Below are positions 1 through 10,795 of a stretch of DNA of 64,000 nt, piece after piece. Below the pieces are notes generated by a model, which saw only the letters and a list, made by a program, of their open reading frames with translations, was not told where the DNA came from and made no database searches. Location of the stretch: assembly GCA_032622095.1 (NCBI GenBank), contig CP136063.1, positions 27,222,987 through 27,286,986 of the forward strand, written 5' to 3'. Numbering within the stretch: position 1 is the stretch's first letter; each line of letters opens with the position of its first letter. The position numbers were made by a program, and so were the translations under genes. The stretch is from Siphonodentalium dalli (lineage: Eukaryota > Mollusca > Scaphopoda > Gadilida > Siphonodentaliidae).

Positions 1-205
1 GCCCTTTCATGACGGGTAGCTGTGCTGGTGCAGCATTAACCCTTTCATGACGGGAGCTGTGCTGGTGGAACATTAACCCTTTCATGGCGGGAGCTATGCT
101 GGTGCAGCATTAACCCTTTTATGACGGGAGCTGCATTGGTGCAGCATTAACCATTTCATGACGGCAGCTGTGCTGGTGCAGCATTAATTATTTTATGACG
201 GGACC
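1..205. repeat. 37-bp tandem repeat, about 5.5 copies, cut by the window edge
   Basis: The string (T/C)ATGRCGG recurs at 8, 46, 83, 120, 157 and 194, a period of 37 bp (first step 38). Each unit reads roughly GCAGCATTAACC, CTT, TCATGACGGG, AGCTGTGCTGGT. Copies differ by a few bases and the last one decays after about 205. The array starts at base 1, so it probably extends to the left. Its core TAACC...TCATGACGGG also occurs in the 66/67-bp satellite that begins at 22945. Confidence 0.92.
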
Positions 206-968
206 TGCGTTTGTGATTAAAAGCAAATTCTGGATACAGCATGTGTGGTTTCTCCACTACGTGTCACGTATGATTCATATTAGCGAATTTCCTTTATTAT
301 CGTCAACGCGTGGCAAATGTACCGGAGTGCGTGTCGAACCAGACGGGGGTCCAATTTACAACTTCCATCAAGGATTTTTTTCGAAATCCGTTGCATATTT
401 TCGTTGTACTAATCATGTTGATAATGTTGATCACAAACGGTGACACGGACTCCACTATCCAATGTTTCCTTGAGAACGTAAAGCTTGATGACGGATTCGA
501 CATAGGTATTTCGGGTGTCGGTGACGTTGAGATCGGAAGCGACTGGGGTAATTTGATCTTATTATTCTTAGTCGAAAGGCCACACTACCTACTATCACTG
601 TACGTGATTTACGCGCGGATGTCATGGGGAATAACTTTTGATTACATATGAGAGTGGGCCTTGGAGAAACCAACAACCAAAAGATGAACATAATGAAGGT
701 TCTGATGACTCTGAGTCAAGGCCGAAAACTATCAATGATGTGTTGATGTCAAACTCTTTATGGTGATATTTTTTCTAAGAAAAGCTATAGTGATCGTGCT
801 TAGCAAAGTGGACATTTCTACCAGGCATGTGATATAATGTTTAATGTTTTGATATGCCTATAATGGTTAATCTACTTCTTCTCTGTATCCATGTAGAATG
901 CAAGAAGTATGGGTTATTGCTACGTACTAAAAGGGTTATTATTAGGTAATATCAACTTGAGGCGGTTT
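206..968. other. Non-coding stretch, no supported gene
   Basis: Mixed AT-rich sequence. Open frames exist on both strands at 195-691 (up to 113 codons) but they overlap one another, show no recognisable domain and have no clear start context. I see no tRNA, no repeat and no known family here. Confidence 0.5.
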
Positions 969-1002
969 CAATTTCCAGAACATTTTCATGTTCTGGAAAT
1001 TG
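969..1002. repeat. Perfect 15-bp inverted repeat (short hairpin)
   Basis: The left arm 969-983 (CAATTTCCAGAACAT) is exactly complementary to the right arm 988-1002, with a 4-base loop TTTC. The stem is perfect. It lies in non-coding DNA with no adjacent gene, so its role is unknown; it could be a relic of a palindromic element end. Confidence 0.85.
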
Positions 1003-1097
1003 GCCAGAAAATAATAAATAAATACCTCATACCGCATTTAGGTTTGAAAACCCAAAGTGACGCTAAACACAGGTTTTATTAACAGGGGCCTGAACTG

Positions 1098-1595
1098 GGT
1101 TAAATTCGATAGCTGCACCGATTCTTTGAAGTGCAAACACGAGTGACGTCATTGACCACATGCTTCGGGTTAGGTTTCAGAGCGGCGATTCTTTGATGTT
1201 TCAACACCTCGGATCGTCAAACATTGTCTCGAAATGAAAACTGTCGTAATGTTATGATGGCAAGACGTGCCTTGGTTGATTGACAGACGGGATTGCACTG
1301 GACAACCTTGTAAGTTGTACTTTGTGTCCACATACCTGGGGTTACTAGGCGCATTCCACGTACGCGGTTTATCGTGTTTGTGAAACCGACATTCAATTCC
1401 ATGACCATGACACCACTTATATAGTTCCAAACTAGTAGACAGAAGCTCACTCAAGAGTGGTAACAAAACTGCATGCGCGGTGTTAAATTCTGCAGCGACA
1501 TCAAGTCTTTGAAGTCGTGTTGACATATATCGGTTACCACATGTAATCGGATAGAGTTCAGAGCAGCATCGAGGCTTTGATTTGTAAACACCAAT
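1098..1595. repeat. Two diverged direct copies of an about 110-bp module
   Basis: 1098-1212 and 1482-1591 align over their length. Both contain GTTAAATTC...GCA.C....TCTTTGAAGT, then ACCACATG, then TTCAGAGC.GC and a second TTTGAT motif. The minus strand of both gives a similar peptide, LQR[IL]xxAxEFN. Spacing is 384 bp. A minus-strand open frame of 180 codons (1170-1712) runs over this region, but I recognise no family and the frame is not shared by the two copies throughout, so I do not call it a gene. Confidence 0.5.
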
Positions 1596-1712
1596 GAGTT
1601 CCGACTTTTGTAAATCGGTGTCCCGATATATTTTATAGCGATAGGTTATGACATAAGTGCTGCGTTTTCTGGTTGACAAGATCGTCATGTGTCTTTCCAA
1701 GATCTTCCGCAC

Positions 1713-2924
1713 TGCATTGAACTAATTTATTAATTGTTCTGAAAAAAGTGGATTGATTTAATACTACACTGCATGTATTGCGATTTATCTCTTCGTGTAA
1801 AATGGAATGAATTACATTAAAAAATCACAACGTATTATTCAGGAGAGCGATTTTCCCTCCTAAGTATTAGTAACTATTAGTATTAGGCGAGCGATTTTCT
1901 GCAACCCTGAATTTTATTTTAACACCAGGCCTGGACAATGGAAACAGATATCATACAATACCGTATGAACTTGAATTTGTTTGCTGAAAAGAATACACTG
2001 GAAATATCTTTCATATTTTCCCACAAATATCTGGGTTGAGTGACATTACTGACAAGCACAATCATGACACAATTACACGAGGTCAAGATAGCAACATAAC
2101 AAACTTTTTTGTATTTGAGATTTTGTTGAAATATTTTGGGTATTGTAGTAATTAAGAACATAAACATAACCATTTGATTGAGTTTCATTACTTAGAATTG
2201 GTCTAAGTTAGAAAAATTGACTTTCAAAAAAATTCAGTTTTAAGACATGAGAAATTCATTTTACGGGAAATGCTCCAAAGTCGAACCCATGACACAGAAC
2301 ACATCAGGATTCACTCAGTTAGGTAATATTATGTCCTTGTCTTACTTAAGGTTCTATTCTGTTGAAATATGATGGAATTGATGGAATTAATTGTCAGAAA
2401 TGGATGTGCCATGAGCGGCAAGTGGCGGACAACATGGAAAAAAGGAAGAAAACTGCAACATTTTGCCAGAATGTATATATATCTGGAAAGCAGCCTATAG
2501 AATCACACAGCATGCTGCAGCTAATTTATGTGAATGACAAGCCGGCTCACTTTATCGAATGTCCTTGATTTGATCTTGATAATATTGCCTTTCACTTCTT
2601 TAGAACTCCAAGAATGTGAAGTTCAAAATGTATAACTTGCCTCTCCCTTATAATTACGGTAACTAAAAACTGTGTCCACCTGAGCACCATATATTGGAAA
2701 TAAATGGGCATTGGGCTTGTTATTATGTTATCCTGATAGCATTCAGTAATACACTGTATGACAGTCCAGTTAGTGCAACCAACTGATTTTCATTAATATG
2801 CACTGTCACCACAGGCCTTCTAAACAGTGGTTGAGATCTTAATAAATATAAATTTAATGCATCTATTCTCCATCACTTTGTACAAGAAGTCCATATATAG
2901 TAAGGTAAGTGGGCGGTATATGGA
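1713..2924. other. Non-coding AT-rich stretch
   Basis: I see no supported gene or repeat here. Short open frames at 1919-2188 (minus) and 2362-2568 (plus) are AT-rich, have no recognisable domain and look like chance. Confidence 0.45.
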
Positions 2925-2988
2925 GAAGTCGGCCCCCCACGGAGTCGGGCCCATACGAAGACGTCCCTATGCGAAGTCGGCCCCATTA
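2925..2988. repeat. 16-bp minisatellite, four copies
   Basis: Units begin at 2925, 2941, 2957 and 2973, exactly 16 bp apart, each close to GAAGTCGGCCCCNNAY. The third unit is the most diverged. The GC-rich units stand out from the AT-rich surroundings. Confidence 0.8.
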
Positions 2989-3359
2989 ATTAGAAGGGAT
3001 TAAATCGGCTTAATTTTATTGAGGTAGTGTTTATGTTGGCTAATTGTGAGGTCCTCAATTTTTGCAAAAATATATAATATGATATCACTCAATTATGGAA
3101 TGTGTTCCGTTTAGCATGAGTACATTATCAGATAAATGCAAGATGAAGACTTTTAATTTAAAGGTAGGCTCAGTTTACTATAGACCCTGCCTGACCAAGA
3201 CTCAGAGCCCCATAAATGTTTGTGTTGTAGCGACTGATGGTTCACTAAAGACCCACTCTGTGCTCTACCACAACTGTTTAGAATGCCTGTGACTGTCGCT
3301 ACTATACTTTACACATCACAGCTTTCAATGAGATTATTACTTATATTATACATCCGAGC

Positions 3360-3498
3360 CTTGAAATAGTGTCTCTCATTTGCAGAATGAGGTCCACAGA
3401 GGGCACAATTAGTGATGCTAACCAGCATAGCGTGTTAGCATCACCAAATTCACCCTCTGTTGACCTCATTCTGCAAATGACAGACACACGATTTCAAG
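3360..3498. repeat. Imperfect foldback (MITE-like) hairpin of about 139 bp
   Basis: The left arm from CTTGAAAT (3360) through CATTTGCAGAATGAGGTC to GATGCTAAC pairs with the right arm ending ATTTCAAG (3498). There are a few mismatches, and a loop of about 11 bases around 3423-3435. The arms are about 60 bp. There is no coding content. It could be a foldback or MITE-type element or a hairpin RNA locus; I see no clear target-site duplication. Confidence 0.75.
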
Positions 3499-5266
3499 AC
3501 TTGAATGCACACAGTATAATATATATAAACCACTTTTAATTATGTTATACATACAGTTTATATACACATAATGTTATACTATTTTGTGTAAAATTACACT
3601 TTCAACGATTTTATTGCTGCTTACAAAATAAAATATAATCTAACACCTGTAGCGATCAGCTGTTTTGACCAGGTACTTAGCCTAGGTGTGAAACTGAAAC
3701 TGATATAACGGTAATCACAACAATTGATAAGTTGTGTCGGAGACAATGGGAACAAGGCCATGGGACTCAGAATATACGTATTCAATGTTTAGCTTCACCT
3801 ACCACAACATAAACAAGTGAAATATATTCTTATTATTAGAGCTTTTGCTTCGTAAACATTACTTTTTATCCACGTGAACTGCTTTTAACCCCATTACTGT
3901 GTCCGCCTAATTTCCGTAAAATTCTGTTGTCATGTTCTAATTGATCCCGGTTTTTTATTTGAGCACTAAATGATAGCTTATATATTCGGATTTCGTTTTA
4001 GCACGAAAACCAAAAAGATCTATCAAGATCAAGTGTCATTTGATTCCATAGATTGCAACACCCCGCTCCGGTTCCTTGGTCGGGACGCCTTTTTTTAATA
4101 CCGGAAGTCAGATTACGAGCGACATCTCGGGTGAGGTAATGTGGCTAGTCAAGACAGACAAAAAATTGAAAAATAGAACAATCACTCTAGTCTAGTTGCG
4201 TCATTCCCGGATTCCGGACAGCCCTTGGACGTATATTTACTCGACGTTTCCAAATTTGGGCACATTTGGATTAGCTTACAGGTACGTGTATGTCAATAAT
4301 CAGCGATCTGTTTTTTGTTTAAAATCTCGGCGTCTTTCACCAACAATCGCAAAACCGAAAGTGACAAAATTCGCGCTGACCGTAAAAATAGTAATACACT
4401 GGTCATGGAGAACGGGGGACCAAAATAGAGCGACAAACGCGCCCGTAGTGATGGTAGTCCCTCGCAAATTATTTTTTGTAAAAACCAATACAATAGTATA
4501 ATGATTTTTTGCAAAAAGCAATCCAATACAGCAATAGTATAATAATTAATATTAATTAGTATTACTAACTATTAGTACCGGTAATCCAGATTCGCATAAA
4601 ATTAAAAATTAAATTTAAAATAAAAAAATCTCAAATTTAGTCAGATCAATTTAGTCAAATTTAGTTTGTTTGATTCTGTAGTCACTCTTCGCTGACTAAA
4701 TTAATAAATGTCATTGGTGAAAAGTATTCTCTGGTGGTCTAAGTTCAATCACATGTGCTGTACAGACATTTCTAAATTACGAAAAATGAAACTCAAATGG
4801 TCAATCCCGTTTTCCCGAAACTACCCTGCTCGCCCCTAATAGTAGTACATGATCGGTTAGATAAACTCATTTAGATTAGAAAGAATATATATATTTAACT
4901 TTATTTCTTTAATTATTTATACGAACTATGCTTACTTTGATAGAAAATACTTCTGATCTTTTTAAAAATGGCTGCTAAATGCACTAGAAATGAAGCGAAA
5001 ACAACATACCTTTGATTGGACGACTCATAAATCGTCACCGGAAGGACCGCTTTGATTGGTTAAACATTTTAGTACTCCGAAGAGTCGAGCGTTTTCATTG
5101 GCTATCTATACACTCGTGTAATATAGTTTGTCTGTGCGAAGCGATCCGCGATTCGCCAATGGGATATTTTTGTGTATGTGTGTGTGGGTTCAGAATACAA
5201 GTTATGGGTACCGTTTCTCAAATTGAAATACACAATCAGAATGTAGTTTTAATACCATTGCAAGGA
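3499..5266. other. Non-coding AT-rich stretch
   Basis: No gene or tandem repeat is supported. Overlapping open frames at 4196-4526 on both strands and the plus frame at 5012-5419 have no recognisable domain. The latter runs into the palindrome at 5267, which explains its length. Confidence 0.45.
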
Positions 5267-5421
5267 CTTCATTGTGAGGACATGGCAAATGTCCTCATAA
5301 ACCAAATTGTACTCACACGTTGGTGTGCAAACATGTGTTTGTCCTCCCAACGCATGTTTGCACACCAACGTGTGAGTACAATTTGGTTTAAGAGGACATT
5401 TGCCATGTCCTCACAATGAAG
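5267..5421. repeat. Near-perfect 69-bp inverted repeat (long hairpin)
   Basis: Arm 5267-5335 and arm 5353-5421 are reverse complements over 69 bp with one mismatch that I could find (CCTCAT versus CCTCTT). The 17-base spacer is 5336-5352. The outer ends are CTTCATTGTGAGG and its complement. The near-identity of the arms implies a recent origin or ongoing correction. A short GAATTAA triplet repeat follows at 5421-5440. No transposase lies nearby, so this may be a non-autonomous foldback element. Confidence 0.92.
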
Positions 5422-5516
5422 AATTAAGAATTAAGAATTACGGCCCATTATTTTAGACATTCAGACACATTTTACTCCACGTGCAGGGAACAGGTCGGGG
5501 GTATCATCACTTCGAT

Positions 5517-5858
5517 CTAGTCATGCTGACTAAACTTACTTTAGCCATTTTGACTCCAATAGAATAGGTCATTATGACTCAAATCATAGTAGTCTTTGTG
5601 ACTCATGTATTAAATATAGGTCAATATGACTCAGTGTTATTCATCTTGACTAAGCATATGCTGGTCATGATGACTACTACTAACCCAGTCATGACTAACT
5701 TCTCAATGTTAGTCATATTGACTAAGCATATGCTGGTCATGTTGACTACTACTAACCTAGTCATGATGACTAACTTTTCCAGGTAGTCATTTTGACCAGC
5801 AAAATGTATTCAACTCCAGGACAAGCTGTTGACTAACCTAAGTTAGTCATATTGACCT
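5517..5858. repeat. Dense cluster of GTCAT/ATGAC inverted motifs with AP-1-like sites
   Basis: About 340 bp hold around twenty GTCA or TGAC half-sites, many paired as GTCATNNTGAC. Exact TGACTCA heptamers, the AP-1 consensus, lie at 5575-5581, 5599-5605 and 5627-5633. Part of the stretch is a 72-bp duplication: GACTAAGCATATGCTGGTCATG starts at 5648 and again at 5720. Whether it binds anything is not shown by sequence alone. Confidence 0.75.
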
Positions 5859-5860
5859 AG

Positions 5861-6599
5861 TTTGAGTATAAAGTGGCACAAGCTGTCGCTATATGCCCAA
5901 ATAATCTCCATTCATATCCGCCTTACCGAAAACCGGGACCAGTTGACCATCGGTTGACCACCTACAGATATCCTGGGGGATGCCAATTAAGAAATCGTTC
6001 AATTTTGAAGGATATTTCGTATAGTTTGAGTATTTAGTGGCACAAGCTGTCACTATATGCCCACATAATCACAATTCCTACCCGTCTTATCGAAAACCCG
6101 GTCCAGTTGACCCTCGGTTGACCACCTACAGATAGCCTAGGGGATGGCAAATACGAAATCGACCAATTTTGAAGGACATTTCGGATAGTTTGAGTATTTA
6201 GTGGCACAAGATGTCGCAATATGCCCGCATAATCACCATTCGTACTCGCCTTTCCGAAAACCTGGACCAGATGACCCTCGGTTGACAACCTACAGATATC
6301 CTGGGGGATGGCAAATAAGAAATCGACCAATTTTGAAGGAAATTTCGTATAGTTTGAGTATTTAGTGGCACAAGCTGTCGCTATATGTCCATATAAACAC
6401 CATTTCTACCCGCCTTACCGAATACCCGGACCAGATGACCCTCTGTTGACCAACTACTGATATCCTGGGGGATGACAATTAAGAAATCGACCAATTTTGA
6501 AGGAAATTTAGTATAGTATGAGTTTTTAGTGGCACAAGCTCTCGCTATATGCCCACATAATCACCATTCCTACCCGCCTTACCGAAAACCCGGACCAGA
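5861..6599. repeat. 164-bp tandem repeat, about 4.5 copies
   Basis: Copies start with TTTGAGTATTTAGTGGCACA-like sequence at 5861, 6025, 6189, 6353 and 6517, exactly 164 bp apart. The last is truncated at about 6599 after GGACCAGAT. Copies differ by scattered substitutions. The minus-strand open frames across it (6034-6330, 6526-6738) are by-products: 164 is not a multiple of three, so no frame is conserved between copies. Confidence 0.93.
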
Positions 6600-8575
6600 T
6601 ATTCCCGTTATATAGTAAATTATTACCTACACTAAATAACGGCACACCAAAAGAATGACACCACAGAGGGACACGTTTCAAAAACACTATAGGAAAAACA
6701 CTGGTGGGGTGGGTGTGCTTGGCGGAGGTTGGTGGCACTTTAAAACAAACTTCAGCCCAAAATTTATACTCGACGGGGAACTCGTGTGAAATTGCCTAAC
6801 ATATATTGGTTACATGAGTGCACCGCCTCAGAATTCCGTTAAAACAACTAAGCCTTCAAATTATTACAAAAAACTACGGCTTATTACTGCAGGTTTTTCA
6901 TTCACCAAACCAGAAAGTTATAACTCAATTTGACACGGCCAGATTAGCCTCTGTACACTCTCCTAAAACAATAAAGCTTCTCAAATCGTTGGCATACATG
7001 TAGTCAATATAACTTTCACGAACTTGGACATTCTAACTTTAACGCCTCCCAAAATAACCGAAAAAAACCCAAACATTTATCTATTTATAAAATTCCCATA
7101 GGATCACAAGTTTCTAATATTTGTAGAACAGTATACACCGGTGGCGTTATTAAACAAAGTGTGTGAATTCCTGGGCGTTAACTAAGCGAATTTAGAGTGT
7201 GCGTGGTTATTACATGCAGCTTATATGCTTATAATCATCTGTGTATCTGTCCATCCATATGTTCGAACAGCGATGTTGGTTAGGTTATAAGATCGCATTG
7301 AAATTTATTATACACACTAAAGAAATTAATGTGGCTTTAATGGATTACCTTTCACCTTACCATCGGTGCCATCCGATTGGTCGAGAGCTTTGTCCCATGC
7401 GTTGTAAAGTTGTGCTAAATTTGGCATACTACTATAACAGATGTCATCTTGCGAAGTGACTTTTTCGGTTGAATTCACCTTGTGGTACAATTTCTGGTCT
7501 TTGTGCATTCAAACCAAAACCTAAGTACGGCGCGCTTCGGTTTATTGAACTCGATTGCGACGATTATGTGTCTCTTAAGATCTCCATCAGTAAGTTGATA
7601 ATCATGCATTGTATTTATTCTGAGTAAAATGAGTTGCAGGTGATTCCTTTTGACGTCTTATGAAGATAAATTTAACAGTACAGCTGTCGCTGCATGTTGG
7701 TAGGATACGGTTATGTACGGCATGCTAAAAGTTCGAATTGTTGGGTAATATATTACACCGTAAAAATGACTGTGTGGCAGCTTCCACACAATGACTGTGT
7801 GGGGGTATTATATCAACATAAATGTGTACATAATACACACATATGTGTGGATCACCAAATATCCACATATATATGTGTACATATAACCACACGTATTTGT
7901 GTGTGACGTCAGTTTATTTTAAATTTCACATGGTGCATGATGGTGGTCACGCGCACGTCGTTGTTTCGTACAGGCTCACAGGCTGCCGTAAAATGTACAT
8001 GTGGAGTTTTGTTGATTGTGGTGGATCTCGAAATTCGATATATTGGGCGGTCTTTTCGATTATTTCTATAGTTAAGGTAAGATGATATTTAAATTGGCAA
8101 GATATTCACCTTTGTGAGAATGTCCATATTTATTTTGTATAAACATGATTGAACGAAATAATACACTTGATTTTGATTTCCTGATTCAACAATTCCCTAA
8201 AACATAGTCATATATTTACATTTTAAAGATGTGTCGTGTTCCTGTGCGTTTATCTTGGTTTATCTGTTGTTTCTGCAGTCTATGTGATACGCATCTTTCC
8301 GAAGCATAGGACCTATTTCTCATTTCTGCTCGAAAATTGTATTTATGTAAATTGACAAATTCAACTGTGTGGTGAAGACCTTTACTGAACAAATGTGTGT
8401 TCATCACATACACACTATATATTATACAGCGTGCTTTAAACCAGAATCACAATTTTATTATTTTACACGGTAAAGTTCACATGTTGATAAAGTAACGACG
8501 TTTTGTGTGTTATGGAATACAGATGAAAGGAAATATCTACTGAGACCAGTGACGTGGCAAACAGGGTGGATATTT
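6600..8575. other. Non-coding stretch with clustered TGTG/CACA palindromes near 7771-7911
   Basis: No gene is supported. Between 7771 and 7911 there are several short inverted repeats: TGTGTGG/CCACACA (7771-7790), the 14-bp palindrome CACACATATGTGTG (7836-7849), TGTGGAT/ATCCACA just after it, and a perfect CRE-type TGACGTCA at 7904-7911. The other open frames here are short and lack domains. Confidence 0.5.
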
Positions 8576-9232
8576 GGGGGGGGGGGGGGGTTTCTATAAC
8601 CCTATCCCAAACTTCAGTAAAATTTATTAAAAATTCCAACAGTTGGAAAATTCATGTCTGCCGCAAAGTTACAAGTTTTACAACACATGCATTATAATAG
8701 GTCGAGATTGTTCTCTTTGTTTTATTTTTCAACCAGTAATTAGCGGGAAATTATTGTTTTCAGACAAACAGTAGCATATTTTTCTACTTTTGGTAAACAA
8801 AATTGGCCTCAAAATTCCGAACGAATGGGGGGGGGGGTGCAAATATAATTCCACAAACCTGGTTAAAGGGGAGGGTGTGGTGCACTTCGACATTCAAGGG
8901 TGAACACCCCCTGCAAAGGGCGACCATCTAGCCGCGTCCCTGAATGAGACTTGCAGATGCCACTGAAATGCCCTAGTCGTATAGTATGAAGTTATATATG
9001 TGGCACGCGGATTCACACAAAATGTGTAAAATTGTTGTTTCAAAATAATGTCATTTGAATAAATATAATGATCATCACTGTTGCAATGAACCTTAAAATG
9101 CCACAATGTACGATCAATGGACCAATGGAAACAAATTGGTGGGTGGGTGGAGTATTTATTTTTCGGCTCCTCTGCTATGTATAACTCGCATAAATTCGGT
9201 TACCGAGTGAGGGGCCGATGGGGGGGGGGGGG
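8576..9232. repeat. Three poly-G tracts within 660 bp
   Basis: Runs of 15 G (8576-8590), 11 G (8827-8837) and 13 G (9220-9232) occur on the plus strand in otherwise AT-rich DNA. They are simple-sequence tracts that could form G-quadruplexes, and their exact lengths may be affected by sequencing error. Confidence 0.85.
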
Positions 9233-10459
9233 TGTTGTATATCTAATATGCGATTTATAGTCTTACATATGAAGCCACGGTTAGTGTCCAGAACTTTAAA
9301 TTGTGAAGATAATTATGTCATTCAATAAACTACTCAAAATCCGCATAAATTCAAGTATATTATGACTATATATCATAAATGCATGTTCCTGACATGTAGC
9401 AAATAATGAACTTAGAAATAATATCAAATTATAAATACTGCAGAATATTGAGAATGTGATATGTCATCAAAGTATTATTAGCCTTTGGATTAAGTGACGT
9501 ACATGATGAAGAGTTAACGTTTATACTATAAATAAAAGGGGGTGGTCCCTTGTTTTCAAACTCGCCATTTTTCTCATACTATAATCCTTATATATGAATG
9601 TATTGTGTTATATAGCTAAAATTCCTTATGTAAAATCGTAAATTTCCCGTGTCAAAATTGTGCCTAATGAGGCTTCGATCTGGCCATATTGATAATAGTA
9701 AAATATATTTATAAAATGTCAGAACATTCCTTATGTGAAGCTATAATGAGTAGTACATGTATATATTTAGCATGTTCCAAGAACTATATTCCTTTCTGAA
9801 AATGCGCCCTTTAATGTATGAATTATAATACTGTTATAAATGTACATACACTGTAAATAATATTCCCAATGGCATTTTATAAAAAAAAATGGTGAAGTCA
9901 TGGCGGTGCGACAGAGATGTAAATAACGAGATATGGACATGGCTTCCTTGGCAACTACGCAGATAAACTCTAATCAACCAACCAAGAATCACGGTGGAAT
10001 GTATGAGTTAGACACAAATTCCACAATTACTGATTTTGGTATACATATGATGTCAAGTGCTGTGATTTAGTTTCCGCGCGAGAGGCAATGACTTCTATTC
10101 TTCGTGAACTCGACATTTCTCCCCAGAAATTGCATCGAGAGATATATATATACATTAATTTCTTTGAAATCTCCTCGGATGACCAAAATATTATGTGAAT
10201 GTATTAAACTTTGTATTATTGAAATTAAAGACTATAGCTATACTATATCATTCGACAATCACGATTTCTGCTGTGTACACAAAAGAATGCCGCGGACCCC
10301 CGGGATATGCATGTTTGCTGTTTGATAAGTTAATATTCGAAAACGTCCAACACCGCACGTCAAGCATCAGTATACTATAACATTGCATATGTATGTCGGA
10401 AAAAACCCAATGATAGCCGAACTATGTTTGGCCAATAAACATTGGTTAACACTCTCTTT
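9233..10459. other. Non-coding AT-rich stretch before LINE-A
   Basis: I see nothing supportable here. Short frames near 10104-10380 overlap in two phases and have no recognisable domain. The true 5' end of the downstream LINE may lie in the last part of this stretch. Confidence 0.45.
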
Positions 10460-10489
10460 ACTGAATAGGCAGCAACTTCCGGTTGTAAT

Positions 10490-10795
10490 GGCGGTTTGCG
10501 GACGAAATTTTTGTTATCGGAGCTAATTGGATTGGGATTACTCGCGAGAAGGTAGGATCATGTCACATTCAAAAATCCAGCGGAAATTGACACTATCGTC
10601 CTTAGCCATGACACTGTAATTAGGTCACTGGAAAAAGTCGTCGCATTGAGTGCCATTAGAGGCTTCCAGCTCAGTGAACAGCTCAGATGCCAAAAATGAA
10701 ATAATTAACTCTGGCCTTCAGATATTCAGAAACTTCGGCCGGTAGATGTTGATAGCCAATCCCTACATGTCACAGTCAGGGACGGCCCAATTTAG
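10490..10795 (+). pseudogene. Degraded N-terminal part of LINE-A ORF1
   Basis: The ORF1 reading frame does not really begin at the ATG at 10796. Directly upstream, in frame, the codons read RPVDVDSQSLHVTVRDGPI, and a TAG at 10793-10795 separates them from the ATG. That peptide resembles the RRM-like region that usually precedes zinc knuckles in LINE ORF1 proteins. Further upstream the plausible coding shifts frame (GLQIFRNF, then IRSLEKVVALSAIRGFQL). I infer a broken ORF1 start region; the exact original start is not visible. Confidence 0.55.

Noticed and set aside
1-205. Telomere-type repeat (TTAACCC words)
   Set aside because: The unit is 37 bp and the TAACCC word is only part of it. No uninterrupted TTAGGG/CCCTAA array is present.
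310-651. 113-codon frame with a hydrophobic stretch (FVVLIMLIMLI)
   Set aside because: Two other frames overlap it, no family is recognised and there is no signal of coding constraint. The hydrophobic run can arise from AT-rich codons by chance.
1170-1712. 180-codon minus-strand frame
   Set aside because: No recognised domain. It covers diverged direct repeats that do not keep one frame.
1919-2188. 89-codon hydrophobic minus-strand frame resembling a membrane protein
   Set aside because: AT-rich sequence yields such peptides by chance; no family or neighbouring exons support it.
5012-5419. 135-codon plus-strand frame
   Set aside because: Its second half is the hairpin at 5267-5421, so its length comes from the inverted repeat.
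6034-6738. Minus-strand frames with repeated peptides (WAYSDSLCH, WAYSESLCH)
   Set aside because: They come from the 164-bp tandem repeat, whose period is not a multiple of three.
10380-10460. Target-site duplication for LINE-A (TATGTTTGGCC versus TATGATTTGGC after 20512)
   Set aside because: The two words are only similar, and the 5' end of LINE-A is not defined, so I did not call a duplication.
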